NCBI GenBank assembly: GCA_000151295.1 | Contig: GG745368.1 | Coordinates: 127,524 to 148,481 of the forward strand | DNA: 20,958 nt | From: Allomyces macrogynus ATCC 38327 | Lineage: Eukaryota > Blastocladiomycota > Blastocladiomycetes > Blastocladiales > Blastocladiaceae | Direction: 5' to 3' | In this document: positions 8,635 to 19,244 of the stretch, in pieces | Position numbering within the stretch: position 1 is the stretch's first letter | Layout of the letters: each line of letters begins with the position of its first letter | Notes under the pieces: model-generated | What the model was told of the DNA's origin: nothing | The model's input: the letters and a program-made list of their open reading frames with translations, nothing else | Database searches by the model: none | Made by a program: the position numbers and the translations under genes

Positions 8635-9112
8635 TGTGGGCAGGGGAGTCAAGCGGATGCGTGGCCGCGATGACGGCAGCTTGACGGGCGGGCGACTTGA
8701 TCCCGAGTCGGCTGCGAGAGGTTGCAGCAAGTTGACTATCAATCATTTGTGGTTGGAGTCGTGTCGGCCTTGCAGCAGATCGTGGTGCTGGTGGAAGACA
8801 TTGGACCGACTGCTTTTCGCGACCAAGGACGACCAACACAGAGGGAGGCAGTGGAGACAAAACGGTGATATGAGCACGTGACGTTCAAGTTCAATGACCT
8901 GTTGAGCGAACCTGCGCAACGAGCAAGCGCCTCTGCACCCTTGAAGCTCGGTCTCTTTCGATTCGCGGTTTTGGTCGCTAGGTATGGGTTGAACCCACGC
9001 CCGTCCATTCCGTTGCGCGCCCGCTGAAAATGACCAGCACCACTCACCGACGCCGTCGCTGCGCTGCCCAACCCCTGCGCTCCCAACCACCATCTCCATT
9101 TTAAACAGCAAC
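8635..9112. promoter_or_regulatory. Divergent spacer between the Dpy-30-like gene and RPS5
   Basis: 478 nt separate the chosen divergent starts (370 nt if the Dpy-30-like gene begins at 8742). It holds a CACGTGAC E-box at 8875-8882, about 230 nt before the RPS5 start, and a ttttcgcg octamer at 8814-8821. The RPS5 start context is cagcaacATGgct, preceded by a short AT-rich stretch. No other gene is supported; the long minus frame across 8743-9372 reads mostly through the RPS5 first exon and promoter in antisense. Confidence 0.4.
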
Positions 9113-10298
9113 ATGGCTCTCCCCGCGGAAATCATCAACCACGACGTCAACGAGGCCCCGATGCTCTTTGGCAAGTGGACCTTCCAGGAGGTCCAGGTCA
9201 AGGACCTGGCGCTGGTGGTGAGTATCGACGTTTTCGCCCCTCGCACGACCACCAGGCGAAATTGCGGGTGCTCTGCGGTTCCGGCGACGACGACGGCGGC
9301 GGCGTTGTACACGATTTGCGCTAGTTTCGAGCGACGAAATGCGGTGGGATAGCGTCGTTCCGGGGTGGCCACGACCTTCCATCCGTTTGGCGAACGGCCG
9401 CTGAACGACTGAAAATCGCCCTCCCGACTCGCACTCCTGCGGTCCGCTTCAACTACGCGCTCGCACGGCGATCTCGGCGCCCAGTCACGGCTCAGAAGTC
9501 GGACCTCTGAACCCGTCTGGTCACCGTCGTGCTGAAAGGTTGCTCGCGTGTGATCGGCCGGAGCACTGTCGTCATCACTTGGTCAACGCCGAAAACGCCG
9601 CCTCCGTTGCGTCCGTCGCCCGTTTGCCGAAAACGCCGTCGTAGTGTCGAAGCGCCCGCAATTCTTCTGGTTTTCGTGCTCCATCTGATCCGAAGATGGT
9701 GTAACTGACCGCCGTGTCGCTGGCTGCTCTTCCTTGCGGTTTCTCCGAAACTCGCGTTTTTGCTGTGGCCATGGCGATGTTTTCCTCGGTGTTTTAGGAC
9801 TACATCCAGATCTCGTCGCCGATGTACCTGCCGCACACGGCCGGTCGCTATGCCGCGAAGCGTTTCCGCAAGGCGCAGTGCCCGATTGTTGAGCGTCTGA
9901 CCAACTCGCTCATGATGCACGGCCGCAACAACGGCAAGAAGCTCATGGCGAACCGCATTGTCAAGCACGCGTTTGAGATCATTCACCTGCTCACGGACGC
10001 GAACCCGGTCCAGATCCTTGTCGACGCCATTGTGAACACGGGCCCCCGTGAGGACTCGACGCGTATTGGCTCGCAGGGTACTGTCCGTCGCCAGGCCGTT
10101 GATGTCTCGCCGCTGCGCCGCGTCAACCAGGCGATCGCGCTCCTGACCACGGGCACGCGCGAGGCCGCGTTCCGCAACGTCAAGACGATTGCCGAGTGCC
10201 TTGCCGACGAGCTGATCAACGCGGCCAAGGGGTCGTCCAACTCGTACGCCATTAAGAAGAAGGACGAGCTCGAGCGTGTCGCCAAGTCGAACCGTTAA
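9113..10298 (+). CDS. RPS5: Small-subunit ribosomal protein S5 (uS7)
   Basis: Exons 9113-9217 and 9798-10298, 201 aa. This is the eukaryotic uS7 protein, which binds the 18S rRNA 3' domain in the head of the 40S subunit and contacts E-site tRNA and mRNA. Sequence after the splice is near the family consensus throughout: [75 protein letters not shown], and the invariant C-terminus ending [13 protein letters not shown]. Exon 1 encodes only the first 35 residues (…[15 protein letters not shown]) and ends at a strong GTGAGT donor; the acceptor is gttttAG at 9797. Length is typical for fungal uS7. The intron is 580 nt, some eight times the local norm. Codon use is strongly GC3-biased, as expected for a highly expressed gene. 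Confidence 0.98.
9218..9797 (+). other. Exceptionally long first intron of RPS5
   Basis: The intron runs from GTGAGTATCG to tcggtgttttAG. It contains stops in the exon frame and no protein-like frame on the plus strand. A 13-mer gccgaaaacgccg occurs twice (near 9585 and 9628). I searched by eye for box C/D pairs and box H/ACA hinges; CTGA tetramers are present but no good RTGATGA box, so I do not call a snoRNA. First introns of ribosomal-protein genes often carry regulatory or snoRNA sequence; that remains a possibility only. Confidence 0.85.
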
Positions 10299-10753
10299 AA
10301 AAGTGCGGGGTTTTTTTATTCTGCTGGCTGGATGTGGGAGGGCGGCGAGAGCGCGCCAGTGGACGTCGTGGCCGCCGGCTGTGCTCTTGCGTCTCATACA
10401 TGGGCTAGTTTACAAATTCGTTTTGCCATTCGATTTCTCAAGCGCCTCTTTCCGTCAGGGTTCAATTATTGTCGCTGCAAACCGGCCGTCGTCGCAACGG
10501 CACTCCCATCCAAACTCGCGGCCATTTGCGTTGCCTGCTGGTGGATCTGTTTCGTCTTGCTCCGCAGCAAGACTGATTCGGAACACAGGATGGTGATGGT
10601 GGCGACCGTTGGCGAAGGTCATGTCTTCCCTTCGTCTGCTGTCTCTGCCTCCGCTTGGCGTCCTTTATCCTTCATGAAGTCAAAACTTGGAATACAATGA
10701 ATCAATCACTATCCACCCCAACCCCCACGTTTCTCTCGCTTGGTCCCCCTCAT
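10299..10753. other. Convergent spacer between RPS5 and LTN1
   Basis: 455 nt of presumed 3' untranslated sequence for both converging genes. Just after the RPS5 stop is an A-run followed by ggggtttttttatt, which could include termination or polyadenylation signals. Nothing else is recognised; short plus frames (for example at 10332-10700) show no family features. Confidence 0.4.
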
Positions 10754-13700
10754 CTAAAACATCGACCGACACAGCGGGCACGTCGACTGGGGCGACGACT
10801 TGAACCACTTGTAGAGGCACGAGCCGTGGAACTTGTGCTTGCACGTCCGGCACGGCTTGGTAGGTAACGACTTGTCGCCCAAACTCACAATCGAATAACA
10901 GATCGCGCACTCGGCGACCCCCTGCAAGTGCAGCTGGATATTGCGCAAGAAAATGGCGAGCGCGTCAGCAATCGATGCGTTTTGCACGGCCAGGATCGAC
11001 TTGCACGAGAGCAGCCATGCGCGCCACTTGGATTCCGAGACGGCGACGCGGTCGCCGCCGCTGACTTCCACGTTGCGGAGCGGGTAGGTAGACGGGAGCG
11101 TCACTTGCAAAGCGAGTTCGGCGTCCTCGATCGCGTAGACAGCCGAGACTTGCGCGCCCGAAGGAGACCGCTGCACCTTGACGGACAGGTCGGTCATGGT
11201 CGTGTCGAGCGCCTCGAGTTCTTGGTCGAGGATCAGCGGCGAAAAGTGCGCGGTCGTGACCCTATGCGACGGCGGAAATGGAGCGGTGAGCAACGACGAC
11301 AGACGCAAAATCATCGCTCGGCATCCCCGAATTTAAAACTGACTTTTCCACGGCCTTGCACAGTTGCCGGTCACGGCACTCGGTCCACCACGCGCGCGCG
11401 AGTGCGGGCGTGTGCACGAGCGCCTGGAAGTAGAGGTAGGCGCACAGCAGCTCGCGCTCGCGGTCGTGGAACTCGACGTCCTCGTCGTCCACCAAGAGCC
11501 ACCCGCTCGGCTCAATCTGCGTCACGTCCCAGAGCCCGAGGTTCTTGGCCACGTCGAGATGGTCGATCAGGTACGGCAGCAGGTCGTCGATCTTGACCGT
11601 GTCCATCCAAAATACCTTGAGCTGCAATGTCGCCGACGCAAAGTGCCGGAAGACGAGCGCCCACGCCAACAGCCACGTCCATTCGTCGTGCGCCGAGTAC
11701 TTGGTGGTCGGGTCGGCGAGGAGGGTCACGAGGTTGCCGTGCAGCTGGATGTCCTTTGCGAGCTCTGCAGGACGGCAGTGGAGAGGGTCAGATTCGCAAT
11801 GCACGATGAGCGGAATCGGATGCATGCTGACGGGGATTCATACCATCGTAGTTATTGATTTCGAGCTGCAGCGACAGCTCCTGGACCTTAAGCCCGATCT
11901 TGCGGAACAAGATGCGGAAAGCCGCCACTTGAACGTGCCGGATCGGTGACGCGAGTTGCTCGTAGAGCTAGAATCAAGTTCAGGAGCGGTGAGCTCGCGC
12001 ACAATCGGGAAGTCCAATTAAGTCGTGAGATAGCGTACCCGCCCCTCATCAAACAGCCCCGACTGGAGCTCCGCGACGTAGCTGCTCAAACTCGCCACCG
12101 CCGTCTTCCCATCCAACCACAGCTCGACGGCGCGCGTCGTGATAAACTCGCGCTCATCATTGCCCACATCGATCGTCGCCACCAAATCCATGACCTGCTC
12201 GACCAACGCCGTCGCCAGCGGATGCACCGCGTCGAGCTCGAGCCACGCGTACGCAAACTGCGCGGCCTGGTCGGTCGGGTACCGGCGCAGGAGCATCGCG
12301 ACATGCACATGGCACACCATCGACTCGGTCCCCAGGAACTCAAACGCAGCGTCGACGAGCGCCGCGTCGTCGATTCCGTGCGGGACATACTCGAGCGCGT
12401 TGAGCAGCATCAAGTGCTCGACACTGTGCGTCGTGAGCACCTGCCGCATCCACTCATCGCATTTGGCATCGAGCACAGCCGAGTCGGGCTTGGCGCCGGC
12501 GAGAACCGCGGCAAGTACGCGCTGGGCGTCAGTGGACGTGGCCGCATCGAGTAGCGGCATAATGACCGCCATCGTCGGCCGCGCGCGCTGCGCCACGAGG
12601 ACTAGCGCAGCCAGTTCTGCCGCTGTCGGCGCACCGCGCGCCGGGTCGTAGTGGTCGCGGAGCAACTCAGCAAACACTTCCTGCGACACGGACGCGATCG
12701 GGAGGGGCGTGTCATCGACGGCCGCGACGAGCGCGACCAGGTGCAGCCACTCGGTCGAGTCAGGATTGCCCAAGTCGGGTTCCCGCGCGAGCAAGTCGCG
12801 CAATTTGGCAACCAAACCTGCCGGTACCGTTTGGGCTTCGTCTACCTCCAGGACATCGAGGAACCCGCGGCGCATCGTAGTGATGGGCGCGTACGCGAGC
12901 CGGTCGACGACGCGCGGATCGACGAGCGCCGAGTACGGCTTCCCGGCCCGCACGAAACTGCCGGCCCATTCGGCCGCCGAAACCGTGTCGTCCAGTAGCC
13001 AGTCGACGACCGTTTCGGTCAGGTCCACGTCGACGCCGAGCTGCACCCACTGCTCGTCGTTGCACCGGCGCAAGCACCATGCGGCGACACGCAGCGACCG
13101 GACGTGGCGCGCGGCGAGAACGAGCGGGAGTAGATCGACGAGGTCCCGGGCAACGATGTGGTCAAAGAGCGAGTCGCGGTCAACGAGCCCCTGGCTCGCC
13201 ACGCGCAGGACCGGTAGGTGCCCGGCGTCCATGTGGTTCATGACGAATCGGGTCAACGAGGGGGACACGGCCTTGGGTACGTGCGACAAGAGCTCGTGCA
13301 GTGGGTACCGCGCGTCGGCCGTGTGCTGCTCGACCAACCACGCAATCGCCACGTCGTCGCCCGGCGCGAGGAGCGCGAGCGTCTGCGTCGTGCACTCGGC
13401 GCAGTGTGCCCACGCACGCTGCACGTGGTCAGCCGTGAGCGGCGCGATTCCCTCGATATGCGACTTGCGCGCGTGTGCGACGAGCGCCGTCAACTGATGA
13501 GCGACGGCCAAATCGGCCACCTTGTCGAGCATCTGTCGCGCGTCCTGCGCAACGGCCGCGAGCGCTTCGGGCGCCTGCAATGCCGTGAGAAGCGCGACCG
13601 TGCGCTTGGCCGCGACAAATGCCATGTTCTCCTTGATATACTGCGCGACGCGCGCGGCCGTGTCGGGCGCCGGGACCGTGATCGCATTGAGCACGGGCCG

Positions 13701-15267
13701 GTCGTCAATCACTGCAGCGGTCCACTCGTTCTTGCGCAAATAGCCCTGCACGAGTTCCATGACCGCGTCGGTCGGACCCGCGTCGTTGTGCTTGCGCATG
13801 AGCAGGAGCACGTCGCGCACGAACAGCCAGTACGCGGGTGCAGCGGGGACAGTCACCTTGCCGAGCCGGCTCGAGTCGCGCAGGGCCTTCCAGACGGCGC
13901 GCAGGTCGATCGTAGAGAGAAACAGCGACAGGAAGACAGTGAGCGCCGGGTAGACTTGCGGCTGGGCCGGCGCCGATTCGGTGATGAACGCGAGCAGCCG
14001 CTTGGTGATTTTCGGGAACTGTTTGTCGGCGGCCACCTCGGCCGCCCACGCGGGCGTCTGTTTGAACAGGAGCAGGAGCGCCTCCCACCACTCGGTGGTC
14101 ACGGCCGCGACACGCTCGTCCCACACCAGCTTGACGATGTCCATGCGCCATGGCACCTCGGCGCCGGCCTTGAGCAGGGATTTGGTCAGCATGCCCATGG
14201 CGCGGCGGATTGGGGCGAAGGGCGACTTGTGGTGCTTGGTCATGTTGGGTGAAGAGATGAGCGGAATATCAATGTCGAAATCTAGCAAAGTCGAGAACGT
14301 GTGAGCCGCGAATGGTCAATCAAAAGGGTCGCAAATAGAGATGCGCCGTACCGAGCAAGTAGCCAGCAGCGCAAAGCGAGCAATAGACGACGCGCGCGTA
14401 TTTTTGGTCCATTTCCTCCTTGGTGTGGAATCGCGGGTCGCTGAGCGTCTCGGGCGTCTTGACGAGAATCAAGTCGCTCAAGTCGTTCATCAACGTCTCC
14501 CAGCAAAACTTGAAGACATTGGCGTGTTTTTCTGGCGGGAAGACGGACTGGAGCGTCGACGGATCGGGTCAGCGACATCGTATTCGAGCCGCGGGTGGGT
14601 CGAGGCGAAACGAATACAGACCAAGAATGCACTATTGGCTTGTGCCTCGACATCCTTGTCAAATCTCCCAAGCGTCCACGTCGTGATAAGGTCCTTGAGC
14701 ATGGGCGCGACCTTTTTCTTGCCGAAATTGACGAGCGATGCGTGGATTTCAAAGGTCAGGGCGCGAACCCGCTTGTCGACGTCAATGCCGAGCCGGTTGA
14801 AGACGCTCGGCTATCACAACAATTGCACGTCAGTCCGTTGCTCGCCGAGTGCGAACAATCCAGCACCACCAGGACCGCACCCATAGCAGCAACAACACGT
14901 CATAGTTCCCCTCGCCGCCGGCTAAATACTCTCTCAACTCCTCGAGCGCCTTGACTTTCGTGATCGCCTCGCGCTTAGCGAGTTTGCGGAAGACGACGAC
15001 CAAGTCGGCCGGGACCGCCGGATCGGCCGCGAGCGCGAGCAAATTATCGGCCGAGAGCGACGAGGCGACGGTTGGCGGTGGGGAGGTCGACGCGGCCGTT
15101 GCTGGCGACGTGAACGAATCGGCAAACGCAGAAAAGCCAATGAACCCGCCGGGGATCGGCGACGCGGTACGCGCGCCAGTGGCCGTGGTAGTCGCGAGCT
15201 GCGCCTTGGCCGACGACGCGGGCTGCGCGTTGCCCTTAAGACGTTGCGCGGTGCGGTCCTTGCCCAT
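10754..15267 (-). CDS. LTN1: E3 ubiquitin ligase listerin (ribosome quality control)
   Basis: Seven exons (minus): 15267-14881, 14810-14622, 14547-14352, 14281-12039, 11967-11844, 11764-11344, 11261-10754; 1355 aa. Listerin binds stalled 60S-nascent chain complexes and ubiquitinates the arrested peptide. The N-terminus shows the family's basic start (MGKDRTAQRLKGNAQPASS), FIGFSAF and the first helical repeat (FRKLAKREAITKVKALEELR). The middle is a long HEAT/ARM-like helical array with conserved TPETLSDPRF. The end holds an RWD-like domain and a C-terminal C4HC3 RING (residues 1305-1355; Cys1305, Cys1308, Cys1324, Cys1327, His1332, Cys1335, Cys1348, Cys1351). Introns are 70, 74, 70, 71, 79 and 82 nt. 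Two donors are unusual (GTCTGT, GTCAGT) but are the only ones that restore frame. The protein is shorter than the yeast (about 1560 aa) and human (about 1770 aa) proteins. Confidence 0.95.
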
Positions 15268-15710
15268 GGTCGGTGGTCGGTCGGGTGTTGGAGCTCAAGG
15301 CGCGCCGCGTGTTGGTAAAAATGCGGAGAGAGACTGGCGAGGGTGGGATCGCAAGAGGTTTTGGCCGGGTTTTCAACTTGAATCGAGTGGCGCCGGTCAG
15401 CGTCAGCCGCTCTTCTTGTATTGCAGCGGCTTGGTAACGACCAGAGAAGGCCGGGAGAGCGTTTTCTTGCGGGCCGACGACGACGACGATGATTTGAGCG
15501 ATGTGCAACTTGGAAATGACTGGATGGTGGCAACGACCGGCAACGACTGCCGGGACCTCATCCAGGCCAGCAACCGGTCACCCAGCCTCATCTGACTGCG
15601 TCAACATGCACCGCCCCGCACTGCACCGCAAACGCGCTGGACCACTGGAAGCACGCCAGCCGCGTCGTGCTGCACGCCCAACTTCACCGATCACATCGCA
15701 TTCCAACGCC
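15268..15710. promoter_or_regulatory. Divergent spacer between LTN1 and NOL12
   Basis: 443 nt between divergent start codons, presumably carrying both promoters. It includes a (gac/gat)n trinucleotide run at about 15476-15493. The NOL12 start context is ccaacgccATGgac. No gene is supported inside: the plus frame at 14951-15595 and the minus frames here are shadows of LTN1 exon 1 and lack features. Confidence 0.35.
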
Positions 15711-16593
15711 ATGGACAATATCGAGGCGCTCACGCGCGGCGCCCGCGTTTGGAGCAGCAAGCGCAAGCAAAAGGCGCAGGACCTGGAAATCAAGTGGGAC
15801 GACGATGCGCGCAAGTACGCCTTTCGCCTCCCGTCCGCCAACCAGATCCCTGCGCACCGGTGCAACACACGCTGATCGCCGCAGGATAGGGACTACCTGA
15901 CGGGGTTCCACAAGCGCAAAGTGGAGCTCAAGAAGAAGCGCGTCGAGTACGCCAAGCTGCGCGAGCGCAAGGAGCGCAACGAGCACCGTGCCGAGGTGCG
16001 TCTGCTCGTCCATCGTGTTCCCACTCGAACCATCCCGCTCATTCACTTCCCCAAACCAGAAACGCCGCGCTCTCGCAGAATTCGCACGCCGTATGGAGCA
16101 GGAACGTCAGGGTGGTCTCGCCAACCCGTCATTGAGCGACGACGAAGACAGCCACGACGCCGACGCGAAGGCCGCCAAAGCTGCGGCCGCCGTCGCCGAG
16201 TACGCCAACGACCAAATGCACACGACCGTCACCGTCTCAGAAATGAGCATTGGCCCGGACGACGGGTACTTTGCCGACTTGTCGACGTTGAGCAAGACCA
16301 TGCTGGCCGCAACCGAGGCAGCTGCGGCACCAAGCGACGACGAGGATGGGGATGTGGATATGGACGAGGATGACGACGCGGATGCCGCGCCAGCGCGCAA
16401 GAAGCCAAAAAAGAAGGTGTTCAAGTACGAGACCAAGAAGGAGCGGCAGACGGAGCGCAAGAGGCAGTTGGGCAAGGGGCGCAAGGGCGTGGAGCGCGGC
16501 GCTGGGCTCAAGGGCACGGCGCGCAAGCCGGCGTTCAAGAAGGCGGGAGGGAAGGGCGGCAAGGGCGGCAAGGGCGGCAAGGGCCGCGAATAA
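15711..16593 (+). CDS. RRP17: Nucleolar protein 12 / Rrp17 family pre-rRNA processing factor
   Basis: Exons 15711-15814, 15890-15995 and 16060-16593 give 247 aa; introns are 75 nt (GTACGC...GATAG) and 64 nt (GTGCGT...ACCAG). The first splice creates the family motif DYLTGFHKRK (residues 36-45), followed by a long charged helix (VELKKKRVEYAKLRERKERNEH...). NOL12/Rrp17 proteins are nucleolar and act in 5' end trimming of 5.8S/25S pre-rRNA in yeast. The rest is an acidic middle (DDEDGDVDMDEDDD near residue 170) and a very basic tail (KKPKKKVFKYETKKERQTE...), ending in GGK repeats (16546-16584), consistent with RNA binding and nucleolar targeting. The family is assigned from the N-terminal block; the C-terminal half is low complexity. 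The acceptor of intron 2 was chosen to keep frame; an alternative CAG 21 nt downstream does not. Confidence 0.88.
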
Positions 16594-16993
16594 ACATTCT
16601 GGTTGGGTTCAAACTTGTGCATCAGGCTCGTCGCTCGCCGCACCTTGCTGATCCAGGTCGTCGGAGCGTCGATTCGGCCGCCAGGCCATTAACAGCGCGG
16701 ACGCCGACGTGCCAAAGTACCTATCAGCGCGTCTCGCGGACGAGGTGCGGGACGTCAGGTGATAAAATGAACGGAGATCGAGGCGCAGCAAGTCCCTGTT
16801 GCTGCTCGTCTGCGTGATGTCGCAAGGGCAATGCTTCCGCTTTTCCTCTCGAACGCCTTTTCGACTCTACCCGACTGACAAACGACGACCCGACGAAACC
16901 GGCGGCCAAGTGGAAGCGCCCACCAAGTGTTCACCACGCTGAGCACCACCGGCAAGGCAACTGACGCGCCGCTTGGCCGTACTACCGATCAAC
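16594..16993. other. Spacer between NOL12 and the mitochondrial ATPase gene
   Basis: 400 nt containing the NOL12 3' end and the presumed ATPase promoter. A minus-strand frame at 16868-16609 (…RYFGTSASALLMAWRPNRRS…) looks mildly coding-like, but it has no usable start codon upstream and I do not annotate it. The ATPase start context is atcaacATGgcg. Confidence 0.35.
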
Positions 16994-19092
16994 ATGGCGC
17001 TCCATGCTCCGCGTCCGCATCTGATGCGCCTCCCACCAACCATCCGGCAGTTCGCACTCCCGGCAGCGATTGCCCGACGTTCAGGATGGCAAGTCGCGTC
17101 GTTACGGCGCAGGATGCTCACGTCGGCCGCGCCCGTCGACAAGCCGCACCAGCTGATCCACGACAAGCCCAAGTTTTCGCTGCTGCGTCCATTTGCATCG
17201 GCGCGGCTCGTCTACGCGTACAAGCGCGAACGGTCGGCCGCTGTATCGATTCTCAAGCGGCATTTCCGACAACCCGGGATCATTCAGCCGGGGAAACCGA
17301 TTGATATGCAGATGTCGATTGTGTTGCAGAAAATCGGGTTCACGGCCAAGGTTACGTACGTGCTGATCCATCTCTTCCACCCGCACGTATGCCGGGAAAC
17401 GAAAGCCTGACAATACCATTGGACCAACAGGTGGGAGTACAATTTCGAGACGGTCGAGTCGATTCTGGCCTTTCTCGACGAACGGTCCACGTCGCAGGTG
17501 GTTTTCAACGTCACGTCGGTTCTCGGCATTTTGGCCGGTGCCGGAATCACCTGGTACTACAGCCACGAGGCCAAGAAGCGCGAAGAGGCGAAACTGCGCG
17601 AAGAGGCCGAGCAGGAAGAAGCACGCCGTGCCGAGCATCAGCGCCGCCGGCAATGGGACTCGTTGCTCGACGTGCAGTGGTCGTCGGCACCTGACCGCAC
17701 TGCTGGGTTCACGCTGCCGGCACCCGACCAGCGGTGCCGCGACCGCCGTCCGCTCAAGGACGAGATTCGCGATATCTTGCAGGGCCACCAGGTAGTGGGT
17801 GCGGCGGCCGAGGGCGCCGCGTTCCAGGCATCGTTCTTCAATGTGCTGGTCGGTCCACCCGGTGGCGGGAAGAGTTTGGTGATCCAGGAGCTCTTCAACG
17901 AGTATGTCGACGACGCGATCATGGCACGGCAGGAGGGGAGGCCCGTTCCAGCGTCGATGTACTATCTCGATTTCCGCGACGCGTTCAAGGTGAACAACAT
18001 GGACAAGGAGTTTATCGCGGAGCGGTTCTTTGGTCCGTCGCTCGCCTTCCTCGCCTTGTAACAACACTCGCGGAACCTCGACTGACCTTCTCCACCCTAC
18101 GACCAGACTTCCTCGACGAGCTGCAGCGCCGCGTACTCGTCGACGGCGAGCGCATCTCGCTTTTCATCGACTCGGCCGACCACTTCGCACATATCTTTGA
18201 CGACGCGCGGCTCGCGCCGACGTTGCGGCACATTCACGAAACCGGCCGATTCGTCGACATCTTCCTCGTCTTCAACACGTTTGCCAAGTACTTCCAGCTA
18301 ATTGGCGACCAGCCCGGGTACGCGACGCAGCACCGGTTACTGACGACCGCGTATGTCGAAGACCGCAACGACTTGCTCGAGTTTGTGGGGCGGTTGCGGT
18401 GCGCGTGCAGTCTATCCGCGTGCAAGGGGCTGCACGTCGACGACGAGCGGTGGAACGTGCCGGACGAAGTGGTCGTGGATTTGCTCGGTGGGCAGTTGGG
18501 GGATTACGCGGTCGTGCAGCGCATGCTGATGGCCGGGAACAAGACGCTGCGAGGTTCGTGACGCTTTCTCTTTCTTTGCGCGACGGACCCGTGCGGCGAT
18601 CTGTCCTGACACTGACCCTGACCCCGCATACGTCTAGATGTGCTCGCCGACATGCTCCTCGACTCGCAAGACCGCGTCGAGCGCGCGCTCGGCGTATATG
18701 AGTCCTCCCCGACCGCTTTGCACGCGTACTACCTGAATGCCGGCGAAGCGATCGTGCACGACCGGCACCTGGCACTGCCGCACCATCTGCGCAAGGAGTT
18801 CATGGCGGCCAACCATTTCTTACCGGCTGATGGCCGGCGCATGGTCTTCTACTACCCGCGCGACCGGGCCGTCTTCGAGTGGATCATGCATTCGCCGGTC
18901 TACCGCGCGTACTTGCGCGGCTTGCGCCGTCGCGAGACGGAATTGGCGCTGACGACGACCGACGTGAACGCCAACGAACATATCATGGACGCGCTGCTGG
19001 GCGCGACGTGGCATAGAATGCACGGGCGGCGAACGAGTGGGGCCGATGCAGGATGGTGGTGGCGGTGGGCGTGGCCGTGGTCGTGGACGTGA
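16994..19092 (+). CDS. Predicted mitochondrial inner-membrane P-loop ATPase
   Basis: Exons 16994-17355, 17431-18032, 18107-18553 and 18638-19092 give 621 aa. The N-terminus is Arg-rich and free of acidic residues over about 40 residues (MALHAPRPHLMRLPPTIRQF…, RRRMLTSAA), a typical mitochondrial presequence. A hydrophobic helix follows at about 145-165 (FNVTSVLGILAGAGITWYYS), then a charged coiled-coil-like stretch (166-195). The NTPase core has Walker A GPPGGGKS at 262-269 and a Walker B-like LFIDSADH at 340-347. Layout resembles archaeal-type (STAND/MNS-like) ATPases; it lacks the RRM of Yme2 and the protease domain of Yme1. Introns are 75, 74 and 84 nt (GTACGT, GTCCGT, GTTCGT); each join restores frame. 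Substrate and partners are unknown. The last 12 residues are half tryptophan, which is odd and may mean the true 3' end differs. Confidence 0.78.
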
Positions 19093-19244
19093 TCAAGCGC
19101 AAGTTTGTATGAATCAGGCGTGAAAATGTGAACTAAGTGGAAATAGAGAACCGACCCAACCAAATAGAACCGCTTCGGTTTTGATCGAAACGGGGGTCGG
19201 GGGATTATGGTACACGGATCCGAACCGGGACGCGACACGCACAT

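Noticed and set aside
8980..9005. B-box-like GGGTTCAACCC on the minus strand
   Set aside because: The T stem has a mismatch, and no matching acceptor stem or anticodon arm lies at the right distance upstream.
8743..9372. 209-codon minus-strand open frame
   Set aside because: It covers RPS5 exon 1, its promoter and part of its intron in antisense, and shows no family features.
9218..9797. Intronic snoRNA in RPS5
   Set aside because: CTGA tetramers are present, but no good RTGATGA C box or paired terminal stem was found by eye; kept only as a hypothesis to test.
9492..10397. 301-codon minus-strand open frame opposite RPS5
   Set aside because: It is antisense to the near-invariant RPS5 coding exon and the intron; its Arg/Val/Leu-rich text is what the complement of GC3-biased codons gives.
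13218..14252. 344-codon plus-strand open frame inside LTN1
   Set aside because: It lies wholly antisense to the 2.2-kb LTN1 exon, has no recognisable domain and is Arg/His/Gln-rich as expected of a shadow frame.
16609..16868. Mildly coding-like minus-strand frame between NOL12 and the ATPase gene
   Set aside because: There is no ATG upstream within the frame or in the adjacent spacer up to the ATPase start, and no convincing splice acceptor or family match.
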